Positions 1 to 10,454 of a DNA stretch of 64,000 bases are shown piece by piece. This stretch comes from Achatina immaculata (lineage: Eukaryota > Mollusca > Gastropoda > Stylommatophora > Achatinidae), in contig CM019714.1 of NCBI GenBank assembly GCA_009760885.1, positions 2,088,895 to 2,152,894 of the forward strand, read 5' to 3'. Made by a program: the position numbers and the translations under genes. Position 1 is the stretch's first letter. Each line of letters opens with the position of its first letter. The notes beneath the pieces were generated by a model that ran no database searches, was not told the origin of the DNA, and saw only the letters and a program-made list of their open reading frames with translations.

Positions 1-1216
1 TAAACAGACAGTTAGCATGTTTTCACAATAAAATGATGGTCAGAATGTTTTCACAATTATCAGTCAGTATGTTTTCACTATACACAGTCAGCTAGCATGT
101 TTTCACTATAAATACAAAACAAGCATGTTTTCAATATAAACAGTCTTCTAGCATGTTTTCACGATACAAATTCAATTAGCATCTTTTAACGATGAGCAGA
201 CAGCTAGCATGTTTTCGCGATAAATAGACAGCTAAAATGTTTTCACATTAAAAGGACGAGAACCATGTTTTCACGATAAACAGAAAACGAGCATGTTTTC
301 ACGATAAACAGACAACGAGCGTGTTTTCAGGGTAAACAGTAAGCTAGCATGTTTTCACCATAAACTGAAAACAATCATGTTTTAACGGTAAACAATCAAC
401 TAGCATGTTTTCACGATATACTGCCAGCTAGCAATTTTTCCCCATAAAAAGCAGTGAGCATGTTTCCTCGATAAACAGACAGCTAGCATGTTTTCACAAT
501 AAAAGGACGGCGATCATGTTTTCGAGATAAACAGACGAGTAAGTTTTCACGATAAACAATCACCTAGTATGTTTGCACGATAAACAGTCCTGTATCGTGT
601 TTTCACGATAAACAGCAACCTAGTACATTTTCACCATAAACAGTCATACATCGTGTTTTCTCGATAAACAGCAACCTAATACGTTTTCACTATAAACAGT
701 CATACATCGTGTTTTCACGATAGACATTCAGCTAGCATGTGAAGATAAACATTCAGACAGCATGTTTGCACGATATACAGACATCGAGCATGTTTTCACG
801 ATAAACAGTCAGCTTCGCTTGTTTTCACGATAAACAATCAGCTAGCATATTTTCACGATAAACAGACTGCGAACATGTTACCACGATAAACAGTCAGCTA
901 TCATATTTTCACGATAAAGAGTCAGCTAACGTGTTTTCACTGTATAAAGGTAGCCAGCATGTTTTCACAATAAACAGACAACGAGCACGTTTTCACGATA
1001 AATAGACAAGGGGCATTTTTTCATGATAAACTGTCAGCTAGCATGTTTTTACAGTAAACAGACAGCTAGCACGTTTTCGCTATATACAGACAGCGGGCAT
1101 GATTTCATGATAAAAAGTCTGCTTGTATGTTTTCACGATAAGCAGAGAGCTAGCATGTTTTCATGATAAACAAACAGCTAGCATTTTTTCACGATAAACA
1201 GTCAGCTAGCATGTTT
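1..1216. repeat. Degenerate ~28-bp minisatellite
   Basis: About 40 diverged units built on GCATGTTTTCACGATAAACA, spaced 24-29 bp. The array is cut by the window edge. Units differ by substitutions and small indels, so it is old and poorly homogenised. No coding potential is seen. Confidence 0.93.
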
Positions 1217-1359
1217 TATGATAAATAGTCATCTGGTATGTTTCCACGATAAACATTCAAAAACAGTTTTTCTATATAGCAGCAGACAACTTATATTATT
1301 TTATTATGACTCATGCGCTGTGTTATGTTTCAATCAATTATCTCACAATGTGTTTGTCT

Positions 1360-2044
1360 GTCAAACAAACAACTCACATGTTTATCTGTCAAACAACAAA
1401 CAACTCACCTGTTTATCTATCAAACAACAAACAACTCGTATGTTCATCTATCAAACAACAAAATATTCCCATATTTATCTATCAAACAACAAACAACTCA
1501 CACGTTTATCAAACAACTCACATGTTTATCAAATGACACACAACTCATGTGTTTATTTATCAAACAACAAACAACTCATATGTTTATCTATCAAACAACA
1601 AACAACTTACATGTTTATCAAATGACACACAACTCATGTGTTTATTTATCAAACAACAAACAACTCATATGTTTATCTATCAAACAACAAACAACTTACA
1701 TGTTTGTCAAATGACACACAACTCATGTGTTTATTTATCAAACAACAAACAACTCATATGTTTATCTATCAAGCAACAAATAACTTACATGTTTATCAAA
1801 TTACACACAACTAATGTGTTTATTTATCAAACAACAAACAACTCATATGTTTATCTATCCAACAACAAACAACTTACATGTTTATCCATCAAATAACAAA
1901 CAACTCACGTGTTTATCTATCAAACAACAAACAACTCACACATTTATTTATCAAACAATAAACAACTCACATGTTTATCTATCAAACAACAAACAAGTCA
2001 AATCTTTATCTATTAAACAACAAACAACTCACATGTCTATCTTG
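1360..2044. repeat. 31-bp minisatellite with 89-bp higher-order repeat
   Basis: Units carry TGTTTATCTATCAAACAACA and repeat every 31 bp. Between about 1531 and 1886 a three-unit block marked by AAATGACACACAACTCATGT recurs every 89 bp, four times (markers at 1531, 1620, 1709, 1798). Open frames across it have no family resemblance. Confidence 0.94.
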
Positions 2045-2804
2045 CCCTAATCGATGGCGTGTCCCCTTAACATCTTCTTCTTCGTCCATGCTAAGTTTCG
2101 TGTACCGAGCCGAGCTGACTGAACTCATGCCTGCGTGCACACATCCAGGTCCAAAACGTGCTTATAAAACTTGACAACATCCTGGCCTAACTTAACAGTA
2201 ATTTCTGGCCCTGCCTTATTTTCTGATCATATCCGGGCTTAAGGGAAAAAAAAAACGGCCTGAATTTTGATCTTCACAAGCGACCTGGTATTAGCTAGGG
2301 TATCTCAATCTCTTTCAAGTCAACTACCAACATAGTCACGACATTTCCTAACTGCTACACGCTAGGGCCCATTCTGTTGACCGTGTTCTTGATCAACGGA
2401 AGTAAAAAATGTCTCTGAGCGAGCTCGCGATAAACAGAATTAAAAGATCTGTGGATATTTTTTTTTTATTGTTGAGTCTTTTGTTCAGAGTGACTCTCTC
2501 ATGTTTATCACATTAGAGCAAGATTATTAACTTTACCAGCTGACAGAACACTGGCTGTAGGAAGAGCACTTTTAACATACTCAAACGGTTTCTTTTCACG
2601 ACTTTCGCATACCAGTGACTGCAGCATACCAGCTGACTATTACTGAATTAGTTTTGTTATGTATGCCGTGTTTTTTCATACCTGTGTCACGTGACATTCA
2701 GACGGAGGGCATGTCTTTCCAGACTTGACAATACCCAGGTCTTAACCAGTTCTTAAACCAGAAACCAGTGAACCAAAACAAGACAAAACATAATTCTCTC
2801 CTGT
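2045..2804. other. Non-repetitive stretch, nothing recognised
   Basis: Mixed sequence with short A and T runs. I see no long open frame, no recognisable protein similarity and no repeat structure. Confidence 0.5.
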
Positions 2805-2980
2805 CAAAGATTCACCTGGAGACAGATGTTAGTCAAAGATCCACATGGCGACAGGTGTTAGTCAAAGAGCCATGTGAAGGCAGGTGTTAATCAAAGAGCC
2901 ATGTGGAGGCAGGTGTTAGTCAAAGCGCCATGTGAAGGCAGGTGTTAGTCAAAGAGCCATGTGGAGGCAGGTGTTAGTGC
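2805..2980. repeat. 29-bp minisatellite, ~6 units
   Basis: TCAAAGAGCCATGTGGAGGC recurs at a 29-bp spacing (for example 2891 and 2920) with a few substitutions. Confidence 0.9.
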
Positions 2981-3040
2981 TCATGTTTTTTTCTTGACTT
3001 GGCCTCTGATATGGCCACCATTATGCCAGGCCATGTTGTC

Positions 3041-3193
3041 TTCCTTCACTCAACAGACTTATTTCTACAGTTGAGTGTCTGTCTAGGCCACGTTTATCTT
3101 CCCTCACTCAACAGACTTATTTCTACAGTTGAGTGTCTGTCTAGGCCACGTTTATCTTCCCTCACTCAACAGACTTATTTCTACAGTTGAGTA
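3041..3193. repeat. 58-bp tandem repeat, ~2.6 units
   Basis: ACTCAACAGACTTATTTCTA repeats three times at a 58-bp spacing (CAACAGACTT at 3051 and 3109). Units are almost identical. Confidence 0.92.
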
Positions 3194-3605
3194 ACTACAA
3201 GCATACTCTACCGTCACACACGTCACAACATCTACAGTACACGTGCCACATCATCTACAGACACACATGTCACAATATCTACAACCACACGTGTAACATC
3301 ATCTAGAGACACACCTGTCACAATATCTACAAGCACACGTGTCATATCATCTACAGACACACGTGTCACAATATCTACAAGCATACATGTCACAATATCT
3401 ACAAGCACACGTGTCATATCATCTACAAGCACACACGTCACATCATCTACAAGTACACATGTCACATCATCTACAAGCACACATGTCACAGCATCTACAA
3501 GCACACATGTCACAGCATCTACAAGAACACATGTCACATCATCTACAAGTACACATTATCTACAAGCACACATGTCACAGCATCTACAAGCACGCAGTAC
3601 TCTCT
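3194..3605. repeat. 24-bp minisatellite (CTACAAGCACACATGTCACA)
   Basis: About 17 units of 24 bp. Because 24 is a multiple of three, both strands stay open with an 8-residue peptide period. Substitutions do not favour third positions, so coding is not supported. Confidence 0.92.
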
Positions 3606-3999
3606 GTACATACCGCGCGCACACACACAAGCAACAGCGACGTCTTCTAACTCTACCTGCACTAACATATGTTGTATGTTGTATGTTTGACAGCAGAAAA
3701 TGATCGTAATGAGATCGATGTTTGCCATCTGTTACCTGCACACACATCAAGGGTTTACACGTTTATGGAAAAATTTATTAAGAACTGGCTTGTCCTGTAC
3801 CGGCAAATCTTACAAGACCACGGAACAGTTCATATTGTTAAGTTAATCTAAAGTGTTGCTTCAGTCTAAGCCCATCTGTCAGGATAATTACAAATATACG
3901 GGACGTGTATAGTTATTACAGATATAAAGGACATATTTTATAGTTAATACAAATACCAGGGGCAGCCGTTATAATCATTACAGTTATAAAAGCGGATTT
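3606..3999. other. Intergenic sequence, nothing recognised
   Basis: Short unique stretch. Its right half contains loosely repeated ACA-rich, TATAAAGG-like sequence. No gene or element signature is visible. Confidence 0.45.
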
Positions 4000-4243
4000 T
4001 AGAAATATGACATTTAACAGAGGTAGTCGTTAGAATTATGACATTTATCAAAGGTAGTCATTAGAATTATGGCATTTATCAGAGGTAGTCATTAGAATTA
4101 TGGCATTTATCGAAGGTAGTAATTAGAAAGATGGCATATACCAGGGGTAGTCGTTAGAATTATGGCATTTATCAGAGGTAGCCATTAGAATTATGGCATT
4201 TATCAAAGGTAGTCATTAGAATTATGACATTTATCGAAAGTAG
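4000..4243. repeat. 31-bp minisatellite, ~8 units
   Basis: TTAGAATTATGGCATTTATC recurs every 31 bp (4030, 4061 and onwards) with minor variation. Confidence 0.92.
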
Positions 4244-4287
4244 GTCACAGAGACTACTGTACCAGATATTGTAAAACATGATAAAAC

Positions 4288-4545
4288 ATAGGCACGACAG
4301 TCAAATAAACACTGACAGAGCAGTCAAACAAACATGGACACGACAGTCAAACAAACATGGACACGACAGTCAAACAAACATGGACACGACAGTCAAACAA
4401 ACATGGACACGACAGTCAAACAAACATGGACACGACAGTCAAATAAACATGGACACGGCAATCAAACAAGCATGGACAGTCAAACAAACATAAACATAGT
4501 AGACAAACAAACATGGACATTAAAACAAACATAGACACAGCAGAC
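4288..4545. repeat. 23-bp minisatellite, ~10 units
   Basis: ACGACAGTCAAACAAACATG repeats at 23 bp. The central units are identical and both edges are diverged. Confidence 0.93.
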
Positions 4546-4549
4546 AAAA

Positions 4550-4770
4550 CAAGCTAGTGTAGTCGGTGAGTATGAGTCTTGTATAAAATGAGGATCTTGT
4601 GGTGAAGTCTCAAAACAAGATTTTACTTTTTTTGATAAGCCACGATCAGAAATTGGAATGCTCATTTCATTCTGAGAAATTCTGCGTAACTTACACGGCC
4701 AGTCTGGTTCTGATATAAAGTCAGGATCTTGAGGTAAAGACTCAAGCATTGTTTCACAACCTCTTTCCAT
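4550..4770 (-). CDS. Possible coding exon fragment, unrecognised, with internal PQDPxFI repeat
   Basis: One of the few stretches that is neither tandem repeat nor recognised element and still keeps an open frame of some 70 codons on the minus strand. Read in that frame it has balanced composition and two related segments, SLPQDPDFISE and TSPQDPHFIQD, 45 codons apart. The DNA behind them is an imperfect direct repeat of about 36 bp (4574 and 4709). The frame then runs into the 23-bp minisatellite, so any real exon would end before about 4545. I do not recognise a family and saw no confident splice sites. It could equally be the degraded coding part of an unknown mobile element. Confidence 0.25.
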
Positions 4771-4917
4771 GTCTATCAGGCTTCAAAATTTACTAGTCTG
4801 ATGGGACAAGAACAGACAGTTCATCTCCATGTGGTACTGGTCTTGAGTTGATGGGAGATTTAGATAATTCAAGGTCCATCTATTTTTATGACATTCCATT
4901 CTGAAGGGGAGACACCA

Positions 4918-6061
4918 TGTAAAGATAACAATCACTTACATGATCCATAGAAAGATAACAATCACTTACATGATCCATAGAAAGATAACAATCACTTACA
5001 TGATCCATAGAAAGATAACAATCACTTACATGATCCATAGAAAGATAACAATCACTTACATGATCCATAGAAAGATAACAATCACTTACATGATCCATAG
5101 AAAGATAACAATCACTTACATTATCCATAGAAAGATAACAATCACTTACATGATCCACAGAAAGACAACAATCACTTACATGATCCATAGAAAGATAACA
5201 ATCACTTACATGATCCACAGAAAGATAACAATCACTTACATGATCCATAGAAAGATAACCGTCACTTACATGATCCATAGAAAGATAACAATCACTTACA
5301 TGATCCATAGAAAGATAACAGTCACTTACATGATCCATAGAAAGATAACAATCACTTACATGATCCATAGAAAGATAACAATCACTTACATGATCCATAG
5401 AAAGATAACAATCACTTACATGATCCACAGAAAGACAACAATCACTTACATGATCCATAGAAAGATAACAATCACTTACATGATCCATAGAAAGATAATA
5501 ATCACTTACATGATCCACATAAAGATAACAATCACTTACATGATCCATAGAAAGATAACAGTCACTTACATGATCCATAGAAAGATAACAGTCACTTACA
5601 TGATCCACAGAAAGACAACAATCACTTACATGATCCATAGAAAGATAACAATCACTTACATGATCCATAGAAAGATAATAATCACTTACATGATCCATGG
5701 AAAGACAACAATCACTTACATGATCCATAGAAAGATAACAATCACTTACATGATCCATAGATAAATAACAATCACTTACATGATCCATAGAAAGATAACA
5801 ATCATTTACATGATCCATAGAAAGATAACAATCATTTACATGATCCATAGAAAGATAACAATCACTTACATGATCCATAGAAAGATAACAATCATTTACA
5901 TGATCCATAGAAAGATAACAATCATTTACATGATCCATAGAAAGATAACAATCACTTACATGATCCATAGAAAGATAACAATCATTTACATGATCTATAG
6001 AAAGATAACAATCATTTACATGATCCATAGAAAGATAACAATCATTTACATGATCCATAGG
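4918..6061. repeat. Highly homogeneous 30-bp satellite, ~38 units
   Basis: Units start GATCCATAGAAAGATAACAA and continue TCACTTACAT. No indels break the 30-bp register over about 1.14 kb; variation is by substitution only, and units with TCATTTACAT cluster at the right end. Read on the minus strand most units contain GTAAGT, the consensus 5' splice donor core. Open frames of 274-390 codons follow from the unit length. Confidence 0.97.
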
Positions 6062-7200
6062 GAGTGAAGGCGCTATCAGCCACCAGTAGCTGATATACTA
6101 ATATCAGGGTCAGCGAAGCGTAGCTGATATACCAGTGTGAGGTTTAACGAACCATAGCTGATATCCTAGTGTCAGGTTTACCGAACCATAGGTGATATCC
6201 TAGTGCGAGGTTTAACGGACCATAGCTGATATCCTAGTGTCAGGTGTAGCGAATCATAGCTGATATCCTAGTGTGAGGTTAAGCGAACCATAGCTGATAT
6301 CCTAGTGTCAGGTTTAATGAACCATAGGTGATATCCTAGTGTGAGGTTTAACGAATCATAGGTGATATCCCTGTGTGAGGTTTAATGAATCATAGCTGAT
6401 ATCCTATTGTGAGGTTTACCGAACCATAGCTGATATCCTAGTGTTAGGTTTAGGAACCTTAGCTGATATCCTTGTGTCAGGTTTAGCGAACCATAGGTGA
6501 TATCCTAGTGTGAAGTTTAGCAAACCATAGCTGATATCCTAGTGTCAGGTTTAGCGAACCATAAGTGATATCCTAGAGTGAGGTTTACCGAACCATAGCT
6601 GATATCCCAGTGTGAGGTTTACCAAACCATAGGTGATATCCTAGTGTGAGATTTAACGAACCATAGCTGATATCCTAGTGTCAAGTTTAGCGAATCATAG
6701 GTGATATCCTAGTGTGAGGTTTAGCGAACCATAGATGGTATCCTAGTGTCAGGTTTAGTGAACCATAGGTGATATCCTAGTGTCAGGTTTAGTGAACCAT
6801 AGCTGATATCCTATTGTTAGGTTTAGTGAACCTTAACTGATATCCTTGTGTCAGGTTTAGCGAACCATAGGTGATATCCTAGTGTGAGGTTTACCGAACC
6901 ATAGCTGATATCCTAGTGTCAGGTTTAGCAAACTATAGCTGACTAGGACCCTATCTCTTGGTACCCCCAGTAACAGGCCTAGCCTGGCTAATGGGGCAGG
7001 GATCACCATAGTTCCCATAGAAGTGGAGTCTGCTAATGAAGTATTTCACATCCCCTTCTTTCTAGCTGCACTCCGGGACTTAAAACAGGTTTATAACCCA
7101 CTCCCAAGCCAATACGATGCTTTGCCTCAACACCTTCACAGCATCGGCTGCAATGAACACCAGCTTCCAGTTACAGGGAGATAGCGCAAGACAAGTCAAG
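6060..7200 (+). mobile_element. DR1 dispersed repeat, copy 1, with internal array expansion
   Basis: Similar to two other copies (17918-18160 plus strand, 31905-32250 minus strand). Its left end resembles the left end of the minus-strand copy read in the same sense. Its right part shares AGTAACAGGCCTAGCCTGG, GTGGAGTCTGCTAA, CTCCGGGACT and CAGTTACAG blocks with both. The 3' end runs into ACAAGTCAAGTCAAGAC, comparable with ACAAGTACAAG at the other copies, so a short simple-repeat tail is likely. No protein-coding content is seen. A SINE-like or other non-autonomous retroposon is my inference. The copy sits at the edge of the 30-bp satellite. Confidence 0.7.
6095..6942. repeat. 34-bp minisatellite inside DR1, ~25 units
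   Basis: Units read approximately GATATCCTAGTGTCAGGTTT then AGCGAACCATAGCT, spaced 34 bp (GATAT at 6126 and 6160). The same sequence occurs once in DR1 copy 3 (32169-32203, minus strand) as ATGCCAGCGTCAGGGTTAGC followed by GACCCATAGCTG. The array therefore appears to be a local amplification of an internal DR1 segment. Confidence 0.88.
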
Positions 7201-8097
7201 TCAAGACATGATTTATAGACTCTCACTGTTTGAATAAAACACTGAAGGGCACTGACTATCCTTTATTACTCAACCAACCACAGAAATACACAACACATGA
7301 ATTACAGCAAGTATATAGTACCCAGGGCTTGTTTTGGTCTCCTAACTTACAACAGAAATAATGGTGAATTGCTGTCTTGATTAAGGAAGTAATTGCACAT
7401 TTCTGAGATGAAAAGATTACTTCATCACACATATAACAGAAATTATCAACACTGTTTAATGCATTTCCACAGCATCTTGAAAATAAAATTAGAAACAGTT
7501 TTTAAAATGTCACCAAAAAAAAAAAAATATGTTAGTGCTAAATGAGAAAAGGAAAGACACATGAGCAATATGGTTTCTGCTTGAATCTCACACCTGAGCT
7601 AACCCGTACCCTCTTAAATTCTCTGATTTAAATATTTCATGGACAGAACATGAGTACAGTCAAGCACCGACTTACGGCCGGCCGATATATGGCCGTTCGT
7701 GCTGAGGCCAAAATTTCATAGAAAAAAAAGGGAAATGTTCTAGAAAACGCCAAAGCAATATTATAAAGCAGCAAATTGATTTAATAAATAAAGTTGTAAC
7801 ATAAGTTGTAATACAATCCTGGTATTTCATTTATAACAGACAGAGAAGAGAAGCTGATGTATCTATGATACTTTTGTTATGCTGTATGCGTATATTTCAA
7901 TAAAGACAAATAACTTTCAACTCTCAGCATATTTCGGTTTTCATCACAATCCACAACATCATATCCCCTCCCCTCCTCCCCCCTCCAAGATTGCCTATTT
8001 TGTGAGTACAGTGTGTGTGTGTTTGTATGTTTGTATGTGTGTATGTCGGTACGTGGATATGTGTGTACGAACAATCTCATGTGTCACTGAAAAATGA
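7201..8097. other. AT-rich non-repetitive stretch, no gene recognised
   Basis: No usable open frame. AATAAA-type hexamers occur near 7233 and 7788, and TTTATT near 7262. At 7655 the sequence TACAGTCAAGCACCGACTTA resembles a pogo/Tigger-type inverted-terminal end next to a TA, but I found no matching opposite end. A TG-rich run with TATG steps occupies about 8008-8075. Confidence 0.4.
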
Positions 8098-8142
8098 TTA
8101 CAGTCAGTGATGTGTATGCCTATTGTGAAAGTTTGTATTCCT

Positions 8143-8254
8143 AACAGCTCATCTGTAGACCTCTCAGTTGTAAGCAAGATGGCCTGCTGATGACGTGTAA
8201 CAGCTCATCTGTAGACCTCTCAGTTGTAAGCAAGATGGCCTGCTGATGATGTGT
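8143..8254. repeat. 56-bp direct duplication in RTE-B C-terminal region
   Basis: AACAGCTCATCTGTAGACCT starts at 8143 and again at 8199, with the following bases almost identical. Other RTE-B copies have this segment once. Confidence 0.9.
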
Positions 8255-8520
8255 TCATTTGCAGATTATCAACGATGTCTTGCAGCCATCTTCGTCTTGG
8301 TCTTTCTCTCTTTATTTTTCCCCTTATGTACCCTTCCAAGACAGTTTTCTCTAGACTATCATGACATTTAATGTGTCCAGAATATTTAAGTTTTCTCTCT
8401 TTAATCCTCTTTACTAGCCAGCAATATTAAATATTAAGTCTTGTAGTATGGATATATTTGTTCTTTTCTGTGTCCATGATATTTGAAGAACTCTTCTGTA
8501 GCATTTACATTCAAAGGCAT

Positions 8521-9389
8521 TTATGTGTTTCTCAGTTGCTTGTTAAGTGTCCAGGTCTCACAGGCATATGTTGGGATGGGAAAGATGCATGCCCTTAAAA
8601 ATCTTATTTCTGTAGTTCTGTCTGTTCCTCTCCACAGATTCTTTATTTGTTTTACTTTCTGAAGAGCGATAGATGTCCTCCTTTTAATTTCCCTCATTGT
8701 ATATCCATTATTAGTTAGTAATGATCCAAGATATTCAAAACCCTCTTCCAATTTTTCCTCATTTATATATATATTTCAGCTGCCTTGTTTATTTTGTCAG
8801 TTGTCATCAATTTAGTTTTCTTTGCATTAAGATAGAGGTTCTGCTCTTCGCTGTTCTTACGGACTGACACAATTAGTTTTTCCATTCCTTTTTGTGTTGT
8901 GGACAGCAATACTGTGTCATCAGCATATCTAATCTCTGGTATTTCATAACCTCCAACTGTTATGGCATCACAATATTCTTTGTCTACATCTTCTCTAACA
9001 TTCCTCATTATATTTTCAGTATATAAGTTAAATAAGTAAGGTGACAATATGCACCCCTGACGAACCCCTTGTTTTATGTCAAACCAAGTTGTTGTTTCAC
9101 CATTTATTCTTACTGCTGCTTGTTGGTCTAGATACAGCAGTGATGTTAATTGTATCAAATGTGTTGGAAATCGCATTTTTTCCATTATTTCCCAAAGTTT
9201 CTGGCGTTGTACACAATCAAATGCCTTTGAGTAGTCTATAAAGGATAAATATAGATTCACATTAAGCTCTCTGCATTTCTCTATTATTAATCTTATATTG
9301 AATATGTGATCTCTCGATCCTTTTCTTTGCTTGAAACCAGCTTGGACCATATTTACTTCTTCTTCTATTTTCTTTCGAAGTCTACCCAT
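8521..9389 (-). pseudogene. RTE-B reverse transcriptase, broken
   Basis: Target-primed reverse transcriptase of a LINE. Visible motifs in order are QAGFKQRKGSRDHIF, the motif-A region SFIDYSKAFD, motif B QGVRQGCILSP, the catalytic RYADD and then NAKKTKLM. The frame breaks near 8755-8763 and resumes as FEYLGSLLTNN and YACETWTLNK in another frame. Catalytic residues are intact but the frameshift and truncation make it non-functional. The closest relative in the window is the copy at 45.5-46.6 kb. Confidence 0.88.
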
Positions 9390-9608
9390 TATGATTTTTA
9401 ACAGAATTTTACTGGCATGACTAATCTGGGCAACAGTTCTGTAGTTTGTGCATAATTTCGGGTTACCCTTTTTTGGCAGTGGTATGAATACAGTTCTTTT
9501 CCATTCTGTTGGCCAAATACCTGAATGCCATATCTTTTTACATAGTGCATGATAGATTGTTGCACATTCCTTTCCTCTTGTCTTAATGAGTTCAGTTGTT
9601 GTTTGTGA

Positions 9609-10090
9609 CTAAAAAGAAAAATAAGAGTAGGAACATGGAATGTAAGAAGTATGTATGAGGGAAAGTATCAAATAATAAGTGACAAGATGAAAAGAACGGG
9701 GATACAGATTTTGGGAATCTGTGAACATCGATGGAAAGGATCAGGACACTTCAAGAGCGAGAATGATATTATCTTTATATACTCTGGTGGAGAAGTAGGA
9801 GGAAAGAATGGAGTGGCTCTTAAGTTGGACAAATCAGCATCAAAAGCATTACTAGGTTACAATCCGGTAAGTGATAGAATCCTCATTATCAGACTTAAGG
9901 TCTAGAAATGTAACAATCATCCAGATACATGCACATAATCAGCAGCAAAAGAAGATGAAGTAGAAGACTTTTATAACACACTGCAAACGACGATAGATCA
10001 GGTACGGAAAAATGATATTGTATTAATAATGGGGGATTTTAATGCAAAGATTGGTACAGAAAGAGTAGAAGACGAAGGACATGTTGTGAG
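9609..10090 (+). pseudogene. RTE-B endonuclease N-terminal fragment, inverted
   Basis: Encodes the start of an exonuclease-endonuclease-phosphatase (APE-like) domain: GTWNVRSMYEG, ILGICEHRWKGSG and, further on, MGDFNAKIGTERVEDEGH. In a LINE this domain nicks target DNA to prime reverse transcription. The same region in the minus-strand copy at 47.4-47.98 kb confirms the family. Stops follow at about 9903, and the fragment is cut at about 10090 by a foldback sequence. Its opposite orientation to the adjoining RTE-B body suggests twin-priming inversion or a second insertion. Confidence 0.8.
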
Positions 10091-10288
10091 AAAATTATGG
10101 ATTATATCAAATTAAGGTAAGCGAAATAAAAAAAAAATCAGTGAAAAAATAAACGAAAAATAGTACCGGAATGGGAAACTTATCTCAGTTCGTGTAAATG
10201 CATTCCGTTACCATTTGCGTTCATTTTTTCATTGATTTTTTCATTTTTTTATTATTTCGCTTACATTAGTTTGATGTAATCCACATTT
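10091..10288. mobile_element. Foldback (palindromic) MITE-like element, ~200 bp
   Basis: The left arm, with GGATTATATCAAATTAAGGT and AAGCGAAATA, is the imperfect reverse complement of the right arm, with TATTTCGCTTACATTAGTTT and GATGTAATCC. The palindrome continues inward to GTACCGGAATG against CATTCCGTTAC, leaving a centre of about 27 bp. It lies between the RTE-B endonuclease fragment and a Penelope tail. No coding capacity. Confidence 0.75.
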
Positions 10289-10418
10289 TGTCTCTTCTCT
10301 CTAATTCTTCGTCCTGTTTGTTTTTGTTTGATAAAGGCTCGCGCCGAAACGTTACAAGTTTCTTATCGTTAAATAATAAAACTGTTCCTACTTTCTTCTT
10401 AGTTTATACATTTCCTTC
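10289..10418 (+). mobile_element. Penelope-like element tail fragment (T1)
   Basis: Matches the 3' end of the Penelope element at 19834-20805: TTCTTCGTCCTG, GCGCCGAAACGTTACAAG, TCGTTAAATAATAAAACTG and TTTATACATT occur in the same order. Only about 130 bp remain; the coding part is absent. Confidence 0.8.
10323..10358 (+). ncRNA. Hammerhead-like fold in Penelope tail T1 (candidate)
   Basis: Possible helix I UUUGU/ACAAG, core UUGAUAA, stem II GGC-UCGC-GCC, then GAAA, self-complementary ACGU and a GUU cleavage-type triplet. Positions 3 and 8 of the core are U and A instead of C and G but remain complementary. An extra A sits before stem II. Hammerheads are known in Penelope-like elements; activity here is doubtful. 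Confidence 0.4.
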
Positions 10419-10454
10419 CCAGTCCAAAGCTAAACTAGTCTTTAGCATCCTATC

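Larger units (their letters stand above)
8098..9608 (-). mobile_element. RTE-B LINE, copy 1, 3' two thirds (minus strand)
   Basis: Non-LTR retrotransposon of the RTE/BovB type, recognised by its reverse transcriptase and C-terminal region. The 3' end lies at the low coordinate, beginning CAGTCAGTGATGTG, which matches the (CTGA)n tails of other RTE-B copies. A 56-bp direct duplication lies near that end. At 9608 the element stops and sequence from its own 5' endonuclease region follows on the opposite strand, the arrangement expected of a 5'-inverted insertion. About 1 kb between endonuclease and reverse transcriptase is missing. Confidence 0.85.

Noticed and set aside
4886..6058. 390-codon open frame with a 10-residue repeat as a secreted or structural repeat protein
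   Set aside because: The 30-bp unit without indels keeps both strands open. Unit differences are not biased to synonymous positions, and there is no signal peptide or non-repeat domain.
4918..6061. CRISPR array
   Set aside because: 30-bp direct repeats follow each other with no spacers, the genome is eukaryotic and no cas genes are present.
8008..8075. Promoter-like or Z-DNA regulatory element in the TG run
   Set aside because: Short imperfect TG/TATG repeat without a neighbouring gene.
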